In this document: piece after piece, positions 6,732-16,662 of the stretch | How the letters are laid out: every line of letters begins with the position of its first letter | How positions within the stretch are numbered: the stretch's first letter is position 1 | DNA from: Flavobacteriaceae bacterium UBA5544 | Lineage (GTDB): Bacteria > Bacteroidota > Bacteroidia > Flavobacteriales > Flavobacteriaceae | Reading direction: 5' to 3' | Assembly (NCBI GenBank): GCA_002426755.1 | Contig: DINI01000011.1 | Location: 1-48,247, forward strand | DNA: 48,247 bases | Program-made: the position numbers and the translations under genes | The notes under the pieces: model-generated | Database searches by the model: none | The model's input: only the letters and a program-made list of their open reading frames with translations | Told to the model about the DNA's origin: nothing

Positions 6732-9155
6732 CTACCGTTTAAGAGTAAAATGGCCTTTAAAAATCCTACCATCATCTAGAGATACAGAGAACCAATAATC
6801 TGCTGAAGGTACTATTTGACCATTAAATCTTCCGTCCCAACTATTCATTGGAGAGTTTAAAATACAAAGCAATTTTCCAAATCTATCAAAGATAAATACT
6901 TTCGTGTTGGGTTGAAATTGAGCAGACGTTCCTTTAATTTGCCACGTTTCATTGATTCCATCTCCATTTGGTGTAAAAAATTTGGGATAGCCAATTACGG
7001 AAACATCTTTTTGAACAGTACCACAGTCATTCTCAATGTCCTTAACATACACTGTATGGATGCCAGCCTCCACATTGGAAAACGTATTTGATATTTGATA
7101 GACCCCGTATTGATCATCGAGAGCATATTCATATTCGCCTTCTCCCGAAACAGTTACTGTAATTGTATTATTATAAGTCGCATCAGACACCTCTATACTC
7201 TCTATAGTAGCAGTGCTCGAAGGCAAAACACGTATATCTCTTTGGTTTGTGCATCCATCAGGTTCGGTGACTAAAACTATATAGTTTCCAACGTGGTTCA
7301 CTTCTATAGTTGTGGTATTCTCTCCGGTTGACCATTCGTAATAATAGTTATTGGGAAGATCATTGATTACGCCTCCAGAAAGCGTTATGGTTTCAGGGAA
7401 GGTATTCAAGCAATAGTAAACTTCCTCGTATGCAATTAAATCAGGGATTTCTTTAACCAATAAACTAACTTCGCTCACCCCATAACAATCATCACCGTTT
7501 TCTACCCTGGCATAAATTGTTTGATAATCTTGTTGTGTATTAAAATACGGGTTAGACAATGTATTAATTTCCAGTAATGCATCTTGATATGTAGCATAAT
7601 ACAAGACAGTTGCTCCATTTGGTGCACCAGCCAAAACTTGCGAATCAGCCAATGTCAAATCAAAAAAGTTATAACCATCTACAACAAAATCATCACAGAC
7701 TTCGATATGAGCGTCTTGCGTATTTGATGTTGTTACTTCCAAAGTAATCTCGACCGTATTTGTGCATCCAAATCTTGTATCCGTGACAAGTGCATATAAC
7801 ATTTGAGGGTTAGAGATGTTGGTATATAAATTTCCATCAATTTCATTTAACAAGGTTTCATCTTCAAAATATCTTACTTCTCTATCTGAAGTATTTCCTC
7901 CTGTTATTACATTAATAGAATTAGTTATATTGAATAATGTGATACCATCTTGAACACTATCATCACATTGTACAATTGATACATCACTTGCACTAGGCAA
8001 ACCAATAACCGTCACCGTAATTGGAGTTCTTGCGCCCCCTGTACAACCATCGAGCAAGTTCAATATCCAAAACGTAGTTGTCGAAGTTAAGAAGGTACTA
8101 TAAGTCAACCCTGTGTTGATAGGGTTTGATGAAGAAGGTGTTTCATACCAAATCACATTACTTGTATTGGATGTAAGATTTAAAGTCACATCGCCTTCAC
8201 CACAGATTACAGGCTCTTCAAAAGACAGTTTTGGCGTTATAATTCTTGTACTAGCCGACACTTGTATTTCAGGCTCGCCCGGCATACCTCCAAATTCAAC
8301 CAGGTAACCTTTTGGATAATAAGGATCGTTTGGATCTTCATTACGAGTATCAGATAAATCATTCCATGATCCTAAAGGACCTACACTTGGATCCGTGATA
8401 TGGGCATAATTTTCGCCCCCACAACAGTTATTGGGCTCACCACTATTCCAAAAAGTAAACGCACCATTCTGCGGACTTCCATTATAAGTACCAATCCAAA
8501 AAGTAGTTCCGGCTTCGGGACCTGTGACCCATTTCCACACACCTTCGCTTTGAGCGTCATTAGCACCAATCCATCCTGTTCCCCTACTTTGCCCACCTAT
8601 CAATTGTGCTTCTTCAACACTCGTAATTGTGGCCAAATAACCCTGTAGACCAAAATAGTCTAGAGATGCTGCAGCAGATCGCGCAGCATTCCATGTAATA
8701 CCAAGATCTGAAATGTAAAAATAATAATGACCCGTAGAAGGCAAATAATTGGCATTCCCTAAATTAATAGAAAAGTATTTATCGTCTGTAAAATTTGTTT
8801 GAGTTGTTGAAAAAGTGACATCTTCAATGGCAGAAATAAATTCATTAAATGTGGCTGGGCCATTTAATGTCAATCGCCCTTCGTTTGCTGACCAATTAGC
8901 ACTAATATTTGGGTGACTTCCAGTTAAAGAAAGTAAATCTGAACCACTGGTATAGCCTTCCGAAATTTGAATATAGACAACCTCGAGACTATTATCACTA
9001 ATGTCAGCATCAGTAATATTTACTTGAGTAACAATATGCATCGCATTTTGGCTACAAAAATTTTGATCACCGACCGCTGTAATAACTGTAGGAGCGTTTT
9101 GAGCAAAAACGAAATTCGTTAGAAGTAAAAAAGCAATAGCAACTTTCCATTTCAT
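6732..9155 (-). CDS. Secreted C-type-lectin-domain protein with T9SS type B sorting domain
   Basis: An 807-residue exported protein. It has a signal peptide (1-18, ending FAQ) and, at about residues 140-300, a C-type lectin-like domain with the carbohydrate-site tripeptide EPN and the WND motif. Several Ig-like/SprB-like modules follow, and the last 80 or so residues form the gliding-motility-associated C-terminal domain (FFTPNGDGINETW ... FDRFGK ... WDGRFNGQ ... GHFTLKR), which directs type IX secretion as a type B sorting signal. Expected location: cell surface or medium, perhaps binding glycans. It starts 17 bases after der on the same strand and may be co-transcribed with it, although the functions look unrelated. 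Confidence 0.88.
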   Translation of the reverse strand: MKWKVAIAFLLLTNFVFAQNAPTVITAVGDQNFCSQNAMHIVTQVNITDADISDNSLEVVYIQISEGYTSGSDLLSLTGSHPNISANWSANEGRLTLNGPATFNEFISAIEDVTFSTTQTNFTDDKYFSINLGNANYLPSTGHYYFYISDLGITWNAARSAAASLDYFGLQGYLATITSVEEAQLIGGQSRGTGWIGANDAQSEGVWKWVTGPEAGTTFWIGTYNGSPQNGAFTFWNSGEPNNCCGGENYAHITDPSVGPLGSWNDLSDTRNEDPNDPYYPKGYLVEFGGMPGEPEIQVSASTRIITPKLSFEEPVICGEGDVTLNLTSNTSNVIWYETPSSSNPINTGLTYSTFLTSTTTFWILNLLDGCTGGARTPITVTVIGLPSASDVSIVQCDDSVQDGITLFNITNSINVITGGNTSDREVRYFEDETLLNEIDGNLYTNISNPQMLYALVTDTRFGCTNTVEITLEVTTSNTQDAHIEVCDDFVVDGYNFFDLTLADSQVLAGAPNGATVLYYATYQDALLEINTLSNPYFNTQQDYQTIYARVENGDDCYGVSEVSLLVKEIPDLIAYEEVYYCLNTFPETITLSGGVINDLPNNYYYEWSTGENTTTIEVNHVGNYIVLVTEPDGCTNQRDIRVLPSSTATIESIEVSDATYNNTITVTVSGEGEYEYALDDQYGVYQISNTFSNVEAGIHTVYVKDIENDCGTVQKDVSVIGYPKFFTPNGDGINETWQIKGTSAQFQPNTKVFIFDRFGKLLCILNSPMNSWDGRFNGQIVPSADYWFSVSLDDGRIFKGHFTLKR

Positions 9156-9172
9156 AATAGAAATAAAGATAG

Positions 9173-10477
9173 CTATTTTTTCCTCATATACACACTAATG
9201 GGCACACCATGAAAGTCGAATTGTTCCCTTAATTTATTCTCCAAAAAGCGTTTGTATGGCTCTTTTACGTATTGGGGCAAATTACAGAAAAATGCAAATT
9301 GCGGTTGCGGTGTTGGCAATTGCATGATGTATTTGATTTTCACAAATTTCCCTTTTAATGCTGGCGGTGGATGATTTTCTATAATCGGAAGCATAATCTC
9401 GTTAAGCTTGCTAGTCTTGATTTTTTTAGAACGGTTATTATAGACTTCTACAGCAGTTTCAATGGCTTTAAATATTCGTTGCTTGTTCAAAACGGACATA
9501 AAAACAATCGGCACATCTGTAAAAGGTTCTAATTCTTTTCGGATTTTCTTTTCGAAATCGCGAGCGGAGTTAGTTTCTTTCTCAATTAAATCCCATTTAT
9601 TGACCAAGATGACGATGCCTTTACGGTTACGTTCTGCCAACCAGAAAATATTTTGAACCTGACCGTCAAAACCTCTATCAGCATCCGCAACAATCAAACA
9701 TACATCACAATGCTCAATGGCACGAATGCTACGCATCACCGAATAAAATTCCAAGTCTTCCTTTACTTTTGATTTACGACGAATTCCTGCCGTGTCTACC
9801 AAATTGAATTCAAAACCAAATTGGTTATATTTTGTATCGATGGAATCTCGAGTGGTTCCCGCGATATCAGTCACTATATATCTGTCTTCACCAATCAAAG
9901 CGTTGATGAAAGATGACTTACCAGCATTTGGGCGACCTACCACTGCAAAACGTGGTAATTCTGATTCTACTTCAGGCTCATAAGGAGGCAAGGCTTTGAC
10001 AACTTCATCAAGCAAATCTCCTGTGCCGCTTCCGCTGGTGCTTGCAATATTATAGTATTCTCCCAATCCTAACGAATAGAATTCTACGGCATCTTCGGCT
10101 CTTTTATTGTTGTCAACTTTATTGACCGCTAAAAATACAGGCTTGTTAACTTTGCGAAGTAAATTTGCGACGTCTTCATCCATTCCGGTGACGCCAGATT
10201 CTACATCAACCATAAAGATAATCACATCGGCCTCGTCAATTGCCAGTTCTACTTGCTTGTCGATTTCCGCTTCAAAAATATCATCACTTCCAACGACGTA
10301 ACCTCCAGTATCAATCACTGTAAATTCACGGCCATTCCATTCGGTTTTACCGTAATGCCTATCTCTAGTCACTCCACTAACTGCGTCTACAATCGCTTCC
10401 CTACGCTTGATTAAACGGTTGAAAAACGTTGATTTCCCTACATTGGGACGACCTACTATAGCTACTATATTACTCAT
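9173..10477 (-). CDS. der: Ribosome-assembly GTPase Der (EngA)
   Basis: A 434-residue protein with two consecutive G domains and a KH-like C-terminal domain, the layout unique to Der/EngA. The first P-loop is GRPNVGKS near residue 8 with the switch DTGGY, and the second is GRPNAGKS near residue 180 with DTAGI; NKxD motifs (NKVD, NKWD) are present in both. The C-terminal domain (about 350-434) includes the PPPALKGK and VKIKYIMQ elements. It acts in 50S subunit assembly. The length is normal and the ATG start fits. Another GTPase gene, era, lies upstream on the same strand. Confidence 0.97.
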   Translation of the reverse strand: MSNIVAIVGRPNVGKSTFFNRLIKRREAIVDAVSGVTRDRHYGKTEWNGREFTVIDTGGYVVGSDDIFEAEIDKQVELAIDEADVIIFMVDVESGVTGMDEDVANLLRKVNKPVFLAVNKVDNNKRAEDAVEFYSLGLGEYYNIASTSGSGTGDLLDEVVKALPPYEPEVESELPRFAVVGRPNAGKSSFINALIGEDRYIVTDIAGTTRDSIDTKYNQFGFEFNLVDTAGIRRKSKVKEDLEFYSVMRSIRAIEHCDVCLIVADADRGFDGQVQNIFWLAERNRKGIVILVNKWDLIEKETNSARDFEKKIRKELEPFTDVPIVFMSVLNKQRIFKAIETAVEVYNNRSKKIKTSKLNEIMLPIIENHPPPALKGKFVKIKYIMQLPTPQPQFAFFCNLPQYVKEPYKRFLENKLREQFDFHGVPISVYMRKK

Positions 10478-10533
10478 GGTTCACAATTTAATCTGCTTTA
10501 CATCTCCTGTAAGCGGGTGCAAAGATAGGGTTT

Positions 10534-10651
10534 AGTTGGCAGTAAGCAGTAGGCAGTAGGCAGTTTTTTGTGCAATGTTGTGTTGGACAGTGTCTTTAAG
10601 AAGAAAACCAAGCGAAATTGACTGCCAACTGAAGACTGAACCCTGCCAACT
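10534..10651. repeat. Intergenic dyad repeat with short tandem GCAGTAG units
   Basis: Between era and der there are short tandem copies of a GCAGTA(G/A) unit (10540-10563), flanked by the inverted decamers AGTTGGCAGT (10534-10543) and ACTGCCAACT (10621-10630), with another CTGCCAACT at 10643-10651. It looks like a small degenerate intergenic repeat. No coding potential was seen. Confidence 0.5.
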
Positions 10652-11532
10652 TATTTCTGATTATAACCAAAACGTTTTAACTGCTTTTGGTCACTTCTCC
10701 AGTTTTTGTTGACTTTAACGTACAATTCCAAGTGGACTTGCTTGCCGAAGAATTTTTCCAAATCCTGCCGCGCTTCCACTCCTACCCGTTTCAAAGCTGC
10801 ACCTTTATGTCCGATGATAATCCCCTTTTGGGTTTCGCGTTCGACCATAATCACGGAACGCATTCTTATGATTTCCTCTTCTTCAAAAAATTCTTCGGTG
10901 TCAATCTCCACGGCGTAAGGGATTTCCTTTTTGTAATGGATTAAGATTTTCTCACGAATGGTTTCGTTGACAAAAAAACGTTCTGGTTTATCGGTCAATT
11001 GGTCTTTTGGGTAATATGGAGGTGATTGTGGCAGTAACTCTATAATTCTGTTGAACACCTCTTTGACGTTAAACCCCTGCAAGGCGGAAATGGGATAAAT
11101 TTCAGCATTTGGCACCTTGGATGTCCACAATTGCACTTGATTTTCCAACTCTTCTTGATTGGAGGTGTCGATTTTATTCAACAACAACAAAACAGGAATT
11201 TTTGAATTGGTAATTTTTCTGAAAAATGCCTCATCCTTCAGTTCTTGCTCACCAATTTCGACCATGTAAATCAAAACATCGGCATCGTCAAAAGCAGATT
11301 TTACAAAATCCATCATCGATTCCTGAAGCTCGTACGCCGGTTTGATAATTCCTGGAGTATCTGATAAAATCATCTGAAAATCGTCACCATTGACAATTCC
11401 GAGAATTCGGTGTCGCGTGGTTTGAGCCTTTGATGTGATAATGGACAATTTTTCGCCCACAAAGGCATTCATTAATGTTGATTTTCCAACGTTTGGATTC
11501 CCGATGATATTTACAAAACCTGCTTTGTGCAT
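10651..11532 (-). CDS. era: GTPase Era
   Basis: A 293-residue protein of normal Era length. It has an N-terminal G domain with P-loop GNPNVGKST (about residues 11-19), switch DTPGI and NKID specificity motif, and a C-terminal type II KH domain (about 205-293) with the RNA-binding GHKGAALKRVG turn. Era binds the 3' end of 16S rRNA and assists 30S maturation at the inner face of the membrane. The stop lies in the small dyad repeat; a YihY-family gene is 60 bases upstream on the same strand. Confidence 0.97.
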   Translation of the reverse strand: MHKAGFVNIIGNPNVGKSTLMNAFVGEKLSIITSKAQTTRHRILGIVNGDDFQMILSDTPGIIKPAYELQESMMDFVKSAFDDADVLIYMVEIGEQELKDEAFFRKITNSKIPVLLLLNKIDTSNQEELENQVQLWTSKVPNAEIYPISALQGFNVKEVFNRIIELLPQSPPYYPKDQLTDKPERFFVNETIREKILIHYKKEIPYAVEIDTEEFFEEEEIIRMRSVIMVERETQKGIIIGHKGAALKRVGVEARQDLEKFFGKQVHLELYVKVNKNWRSDQKQLKRFGYNQK

Positions 11533-11592
11533 GTACTTTTAATTTTGAATGCAAAGATAGTCTAAATTGTTCAGTCACAATTCAAACGAAGA

Positions 11593-12522
11593 TTACTCAT
11601 TTCCAGCTTCTTTTTCCATTTTGTCCAAGAGTTTGTTTATTTCGGTATGCGAATCATGACCATATCTTTTTGAATATACTCTTGTAAATTCTGCTCCAAA
11701 AAAGAAAATTAAGCATGAATAGGACACCCAAAGGAGCACGAGCACAATACTTCCTGCGGCGCCATAAGTAGAGCCCGGATTAGATTTTCCAAAATATAAG
11801 CTCAATAAAAATTCTCCCAAAACAAACAAAACCGCCGTAAGAATAGCACCTATCCAAACCGTTTTCCAACGGATTTTGGTGTCTGGCATGTATTGAAACA
11901 TCAAAGCAAATAAGGTAGAAATGATGCCGACCGACAGTATGAAATTAAGAATGTAAATCACATATAAAACGACATCGGGAAAACTTTGTTGAATATAGTC
12001 TGTCAATGCAGAAATAAGAGTTGTCACCACAAAACTAATCAGCAGCAAAAAACCGATAACCAATATAAAGGCAAAACTTTTTGCCCTGTCCGTCACAATT
12101 TTTAAAAAGCTAAAGTTGGATGTCTCTTCAACCTTCCAGATTTTGTTCAATGAAATTTGCAATTGATAGAAAACTCCTGTCGCACCAAATAAAATACTCG
12201 CGATTCCGATGATGGTAGATATGAGATTATCTTTTGTGTTTTGCGTGTCAGAAATCATTTCCAAAATGGATTTTGCTGCATCGGGCCCCAATACTGAAGA
12301 TAGCTGCGCATTCAATTGACCTGTGACAATTTCTTGTCCCCAAATGGTCCCTACAAGATTGATAATAATAACCAATAAACCCGGCAAGGACAATACGGCA
12401 TAATAAGCAACCACAGCACTCAATCGCCAAGGGTCGTCTTTGTCCCAGGCTTTATAGGTGTCAATAATTAGTTTTGGAAGATGCTGTACTTTGAATTTTT
12501 CTTTTGTTTCTGGAGCTTTCAT
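11593..12522 (-). CDS. YihY/BrkB-family inner-membrane protein
   Basis: A 309-residue integral membrane protein with about six hydrophobic segments. It has the family landmarks: WRLSAVVAYYAVLSLPGLLV near the start, GATGVFYQLQISLNKIW in the middle, and YGAAGSIVLVLLWVSYSCLIFFFGAEFTRVY near the end. The family was once called ribonuclease BN and later virulence factor BrkB; the real function is uncertain and transport or envelope roles are proposed. It probably begins a transcription unit that continues into era. Confidence 0.9.
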   Translation of the reverse strand: MKAPETKEKFKVQHLPKLIIDTYKAWDKDDPWRLSAVVAYYAVLSLPGLLVIIINLVGTIWGQEIVTGQLNAQLSSVLGPDAAKSILEMISDTQNTKDNLISTIIGIASILFGATGVFYQLQISLNKIWKVEETSNFSFLKIVTDRAKSFAFILVIGFLLLISFVVTTLISALTDYIQQSFPDVVLYVIYILNFILSVGIISTLFALMFQYMPDTKIRWKTVWIGAILTAVLFVLGEFLLSLYFGKSNPGSTYGAAGSIVLVLLWVSYSCLIFFFGAEFTRVYSKRYGHDSHTEINKLLDKMEKEAGNE

Positions 12523-12588
12523 AGATAATTTAATCGAAATCTTTAGTCCTAAATTTACGACTTAAATTTTCTGACATTCTATAATAAT

Positions 12589-15105
12589 TCAAAAAAACAG
12601 TCTTAAAACAAAATTTGGTGTCAATCCCAAAGAACTTTGGTCAATTTTTTGGACATTATCATCATTTATCCTGAAAGTTGAGTTGATAATATTCTCATTG
12701 TTGAGAAGATTCCAAATAGATACGCCAAAGGTTCCTTTCACGTTGGTAGCAATGTGGCAATCATATAACGCTGATATATCAACTCTTAAATAATCATCCA
12801 ATCTTGCACTATTGGCTTCAGTATAGTTGATTTCTCCATTCACAATTTCATTTTCAATCACTGGTTTGGTAGTTGGTTTTCCTGAATGCCAATTAAATCC
12901 GGAAGCTATTTTAAGGTGATTTGTAGTATAGTTCAAACCGAAAGTAACTGCATGTTTCACATCAAAATTGCTTGGAAACTTTTGTTCTGGGAGTTCTTTG
13001 AAGTGATATAAATTGTCCATAAATGAATAGCTCATCCATGCATTAAAATCTCCCAAACGCTTTCGCACCAACACATCGACACCTTTAACTTCATAATCGC
13101 CACTGGTTTTTACAAACTCATATTGATTTTGAAAACCTTGGCTTTGCGTGGTAATCCCATCCACTTTTTTATAATAACCTTCAGCACTTAATAACCAACC
13201 AAAATGATTGTAATTGAGTCCAAGCGAAACTTGTTTGCTTTCAATTACAGGAATATCATCATCATTGGACAATTGCCATCTGCGTTTCTCGACACCCAAA
13301 AAATCACTTTGAAAATTGATGACTTGAGACGTGTTTTGATGTTTAAATTCTCCCAACACCTCAAAGGTGAAGTGCTCTAAAAAACGTTGGTTGAAATTTA
13401 ATCGCGGTTCAAAAATGGTCTTTTTGAATTTATCGATATAATTGACACGGCCACCAACAGAGAAATTGGTGTTGCGGTTGATGGCCGCAAAATTAATCTG
13501 TGAATAGGTTGCATAGGTTCTTACCACCTCCGAAATTAAGGAACGGAACAACGGATTGTCTACGTCATCCAAATTCGTGACTTTGGTTTCAACCAATTGA
13601 TGGCCTCCCAACAATTGAAACCGTTGATTGATTCTGAAATATGTATTTAATTTCACACTTGTTTCAGACACGATGTTCTCTTGAAGAAATCGCTGTGAGG
13701 CCAAAATATTTTCATTGACAGCTTCCAATTTATAATCAGTTTCATAAATTGATAGGATACTTTGCCAACGGTCATCCCATGTACGTTTATATTGAATTCC
13801 GGCCGCAATGCTATTTTGGGTCACTTTGCTCTGTCTTGATTCTTCCCTATTGTTGACTATCGCATTCTCATTAAAGACCAATTCATTGGCAACATTTATA
13901 AAATTAAGGCGAACCTCATCTTTTGGCCCAATTTTATAATTCCAACGAAGCGATGTATCATAGAAATCGAATGCTTTGTCGGAATTGACACTGTTATTTG
14001 TATTGGTTTCGACCTCTGTGTTTTGCGAAATTCGCTTAAAAAATTCCTTATACGTCGGTGTTTGCACAAAATCGCTGATGGATTTGCGAGCCGCCACCTG
14101 AAGCGAAGATTTAGCTCCGAGAGGCACGTCCACAAATGCATTGGCATCAATAAAATTTGCTCCTAAATTGGCATTGAATTTTGAATTGATGTCCTCATCT
14201 GTTTTCATAGCAATCGTACCAGATATTCCATCGGTATAAGTGACATCCGTTCCGTTTTTTAATAATGATACCTTTTGGGTTATTTGAGGATTGAACATAG
14301 AAATCAAACCAAAAAAATGACCTGATTGGTACATCTTGATGTCGTCCCAAAGAATCAAATTTTGGTCATGTGTCCCGCCTCTAATATTGATGTTGGACAC
14401 CGTTTCGTTTTCACTTTGGATACCTGGGAATGCCTGTACCGATTGCAAGACATCAGCTTCAATTAATCCTGGCAATATATCAAAATTAGAAAAATCAATT
14501 CCGTAGGTGCCATTATTCAGTTTATTGATGCCACTTACAATATAATCCGAAATCACAATCTCCGAGAGCGATTGAAGTTCCGTTTCCAAATACACATCAT
14601 TACAGGAGTTTTTATCGAAATCCTTAACAGATTTATAAGCCGTTCTGTAACCTAAATGGCGTATGATAAAGGTTTCGTTTTGGCTTTGAACAATTAATTC
14701 AAAAAAACCATTTTCATCAGTTATTGCCGCGCTTTTTTCAGATTTAATCGTGGCAGATATGAGTGGCAAATGGTTGTCTTTCGACTTTAAATATCCACAA
14801 ATAGAAAGTCTATCTTTCTTTTTAATCGAAACGAAACTGTCGTTCAGAAGCGTAAAAATGAGACCCGTTTGACTACGCAAATATTCCAAAACCTGCATAA
14901 AGCTGAAGGTTTTATTTGGTGGCACTACAGAAATATTCTGTACGGTTTCTTCGGAGTAATTGAATTGATATTTGTATTGCTGTTGCAGGTCGTTGAGTAT
15001 AGCCGCAAGCGGTTGTCTTTCGACGCTATCTTGAGCCTTTATGGAGGTTGAAAACAGAAGACAGACGAAAACAAATAAAAAATAGATTCTATTTTTTATG
15101 ACCAT
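12589..15105 (-). CDS. TonB-dependent receptor with STN signalling domain
   Basis: An 838-residue outer-membrane receptor. After the signal peptide comes a secretin/TonB N-terminal (STN) domain (about residues 28-95), which passes the signal to the anti-sigma factor. Then follow a carboxypeptidase-like sandwich (about 100-185), a plug (about 200-330, with GIQSENETVSNINIRGG) and a 22-strand-type barrel ending in a terminal phenylalanine. The ATG at 15105 is preferred over an upstream TTG. The start overlaps the end of the FecR gene by 17 bases, so it is coupled to it. With the sigma and FecR genes it forms a cell-surface signalling system; the ligand is unknown. Confidence 0.88.
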   Translation of the reverse strand: MVIKNRIYFLFVFVCLLFSTSIKAQDSVERQPLAAILNDLQQQYKYQFNYSEETVQNISVVPPNKTFSFMQVLEYLRSQTGLIFTLLNDSFVSIKKKDRLSICGYLKSKDNHLPLISATIKSEKSAAITDENGFFELIVQSQNETFIIRHLGYRTAYKSVKDFDKNSCNDVYLETELQSLSEIVISDYIVSGINKLNNGTYGIDFSNFDILPGLIEADVLQSVQAFPGIQSENETVSNINIRGGTHDQNLILWDDIKMYQSGHFFGLISMFNPQITQKVSLLKNGTDVTYTDGISGTIAMKTDEDINSKFNANLGANFIDANAFVDVPLGAKSSLQVAARKSISDFVQTPTYKEFFKRISQNTEVETNTNNSVNSDKAFDFYDTSLRWNYKIGPKDEVRLNFINVANELVFNENAIVNNREESRQSKVTQNSIAAGIQYKRTWDDRWQSILSIYETDYKLEAVNENILASQRFLQENIVSETSVKLNTYFRINQRFQLLGGHQLVETKVTNLDDVDNPLFRSLISEVVRTYATYSQINFAAINRNTNFSVGGRVNYIDKFKKTIFEPRLNFNQRFLEHFTFEVLGEFKHQNTSQVINFQSDFLGVEKRRWQLSNDDDIPVIESKQVSLGLNYNHFGWLLSAEGYYKKVDGITTQSQGFQNQYEFVKTSGDYEVKGVDVLVRKRLGDFNAWMSYSFMDNLYHFKELPEQKFPSNFDVKHAVTFGLNYTTNHLKIASGFNWHSGKPTTKPVIENEIVNGEINYTEANSARLDDYLRVDISALYDCHIATNVKGTFGVSIWNLLNNENIINSTFRINDDNVQKIDQSSLGLTPNFVLRLFF

Positions 15106-16006
15106 ATATGACAACTTGCTTTAGCGATACTATTTTGTAAGTCAGATTTAAAGGTTGAGTGATGGACATCAATGCATTGTCCAAATTATTGTGTACAAAA
15201 CCACCTGTAAACAATGGGTTTTGGGTCATATTTTGTAATTCTACAGTTACATCATATTGTCTTTCCAGTTCGGCAACAATTTCTTTAAAAGGCACTGTTT
15301 CAAAACTGCTCACATTATGCAACCATTGAGGCTCACTGGATGCTGTAATGCTTTCCGAAAATTTGCCCTCCAAAATTCTATAGGTTTTTCCGGCAGTAAG
15401 GGTTTTTGAAATGGAATTGGAAGTTACCTTGACAATACCTTCAAAACACTTTACTTCAAAATAATGGTCACGTTGTTTCACACTAAATTCTGTGCCGACC
15501 ACGGTCACAATTCCATTGGAAGTAACCACATCAAACGTTTTTCCTTTTTGCACTTTGAAGAACGCTTCGCCTTCTAAATTGATTTCGCGTTTTTTATCCC
15601 AATTTCTTTTGTTGAACTCCACTTCAGATGCTGCGTTTAAAGTCACTGTGGAAGCATCTGGAAGTTCAATGGTTGTTTTTTGATGTGCCAACGTATTTAC
15701 TTGGGTCATCGAATTATAGAAGATGGAAAAATACAGCCCCAATGCGATGACAATAACACCTGCAATTCTTAAGTACGGATTGGACCAAAGAGGTATTGTT
15801 TGCTTTGTTTTTTTACGTTTGAGTTTATGATTGAATGACTCGAAATCATCGACTTTAGACACATCAGACGCCTTAAATTTTTTGGAATCTTCAACGATAT
15901 CCACATAAAACCGATAGTCAGGCAATGCTTTAAAAGCTTCCCATTCTTCTGGTGTCAACTCATCGTTCAACCATTTTTGTAACAAGTATTCTTTTTCCAT
16001 GTTCAT
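15089..16006 (-). CDS. FecR-family anti-sigma factor
   Basis: A 305-residue protein. The cytosolic N-terminal part (1-90, beginning MEKEYLLQKWLNDELTPEEW) would hold the sigma factor. One membrane segment follows (about 94-112, LRIAGVIVIALGLYFSIFY), then the periplasmic FecR domain (about 120-215, GEAFFKVQKGKTFDVVTSNG) and the DUF4974 C-terminal domain (about 235-300), which contacts the STN domain of the receptor. An ATG two codons downstream is an equally good start. It lies between its sigma factor and its receptor, the standard order. Confidence 0.93.
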   Translation of the reverse strand: MNMEKEYLLQKWLNDELTPEEWEAFKALPDYRFYVDIVEDSKKFKASDVSKVDDFESFNHKLKRKKTKQTIPLWSNPYLRIAGVIVIALGLYFSIFYNSMTQVNTLAHQKTTIELPDASTVTLNAASEVEFNKRNWDKKREINLEGEAFFKVQKGKTFDVVTSNGIVTVVGTEFSVKQRDHYFEVKCFEGIVKVTSNSISKTLTAGKTYRILEGKFSESITASSEPQWLHNVSSFETVPFKEIVAELERQYDVTVELQNMTQNPLFTGGFVHNNLDNALMSITQPLNLTYKIVSLKQVVIYGHKK

Positions 16007-16038
16007 ATATACAACAACTTCGGTTCGTTTTATCCTGA

Positions 16039-16563
16039 TTATTTTATAGAAAAAATTTCTAATTCTTTTTTAAGGCTATCAAATGCCGAGTATATTCGAT
16101 ATTCGACAACTTTTTTAGTGATGCCCAACATATCGGCAATTTCTTGATGTTTTTTGCCTTCCACCTTATTTAGTAAAAAAGCAACACGCTGGTCTTCTGT
16201 GAGATTGCTCAAAGCTTTTTGATAGGTTTCAAAATACTGTTGCTTTTCAAGTAAAAATTCAGGAGTCTCGTTTGTAAAGTCTTGGGGTTTTATTTTTTGA
16301 TGCTTCAAAACCACCTTTTGATGTTTAATGTCATTCAACACCATATTATTGGCAACAGTGAACAAGAAAGACTTTGCCTTGTCTATGGACACATTTTTGC
16401 AATTTTCCCAAAGCTTGACAAATGCTTCTTGTGCCTTGTCATTCGGGTTGAATTGTTCACCATACTTATAATAAAGAAAATCATGCAAATCCTGGGCATA
16501 TCTGTTATAGATACTCGAGAAAATGCTTTCCTTACAAATGGAATCGTTTAAGTTTTTTGGCAA
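16039..16563 (-). CDS. ECF RNA polymerase sigma factor (sigma-70 family)
   Basis: A 174-residue ECF sigma factor with region 2 (about residues 10-75, including DKAQEAFVKLWENC and the SFLFTVANNMVLNDI helix) and region 4 (about 115-165, LTEDQRVAFLLNKVEGKKHQEIADMLG, then the recognition helix). The start at 16563 would be TTG; no ATG lies between it and the conserved region, so the exact start is uncertain. The gene heads a sigma / anti-sigma / receptor operon and faces away from the acidic lipoprotein gene at 16663, which may be part of its regulon. Confidence 0.9.
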   Translation of the reverse strand: MPKNLNDSICKESIFSSIYNRYAQDLHDFLYYKYGEQFNPNDKAQEAFVKLWENCKNVSIDKAKSFLFTVANNMVLNDIKHQKVVLKHQKIKPQDFTNETPEFLLEKQQYFETYQKALSNLTEDQRVAFLLNKVEGKKHQEIADMLGITKKVVEYRIYSAFDSLKKELEIFSIK

Positions 16564-16662
16564 GGGATGCTGATTTAGAATTTTAAAATTAATTAAAATA
16601 AATCGAAAATTTTTCAGGAGTTTTTAAGGTGAGGTTGTTTTAGTAGTATAAAGTCAATACAC

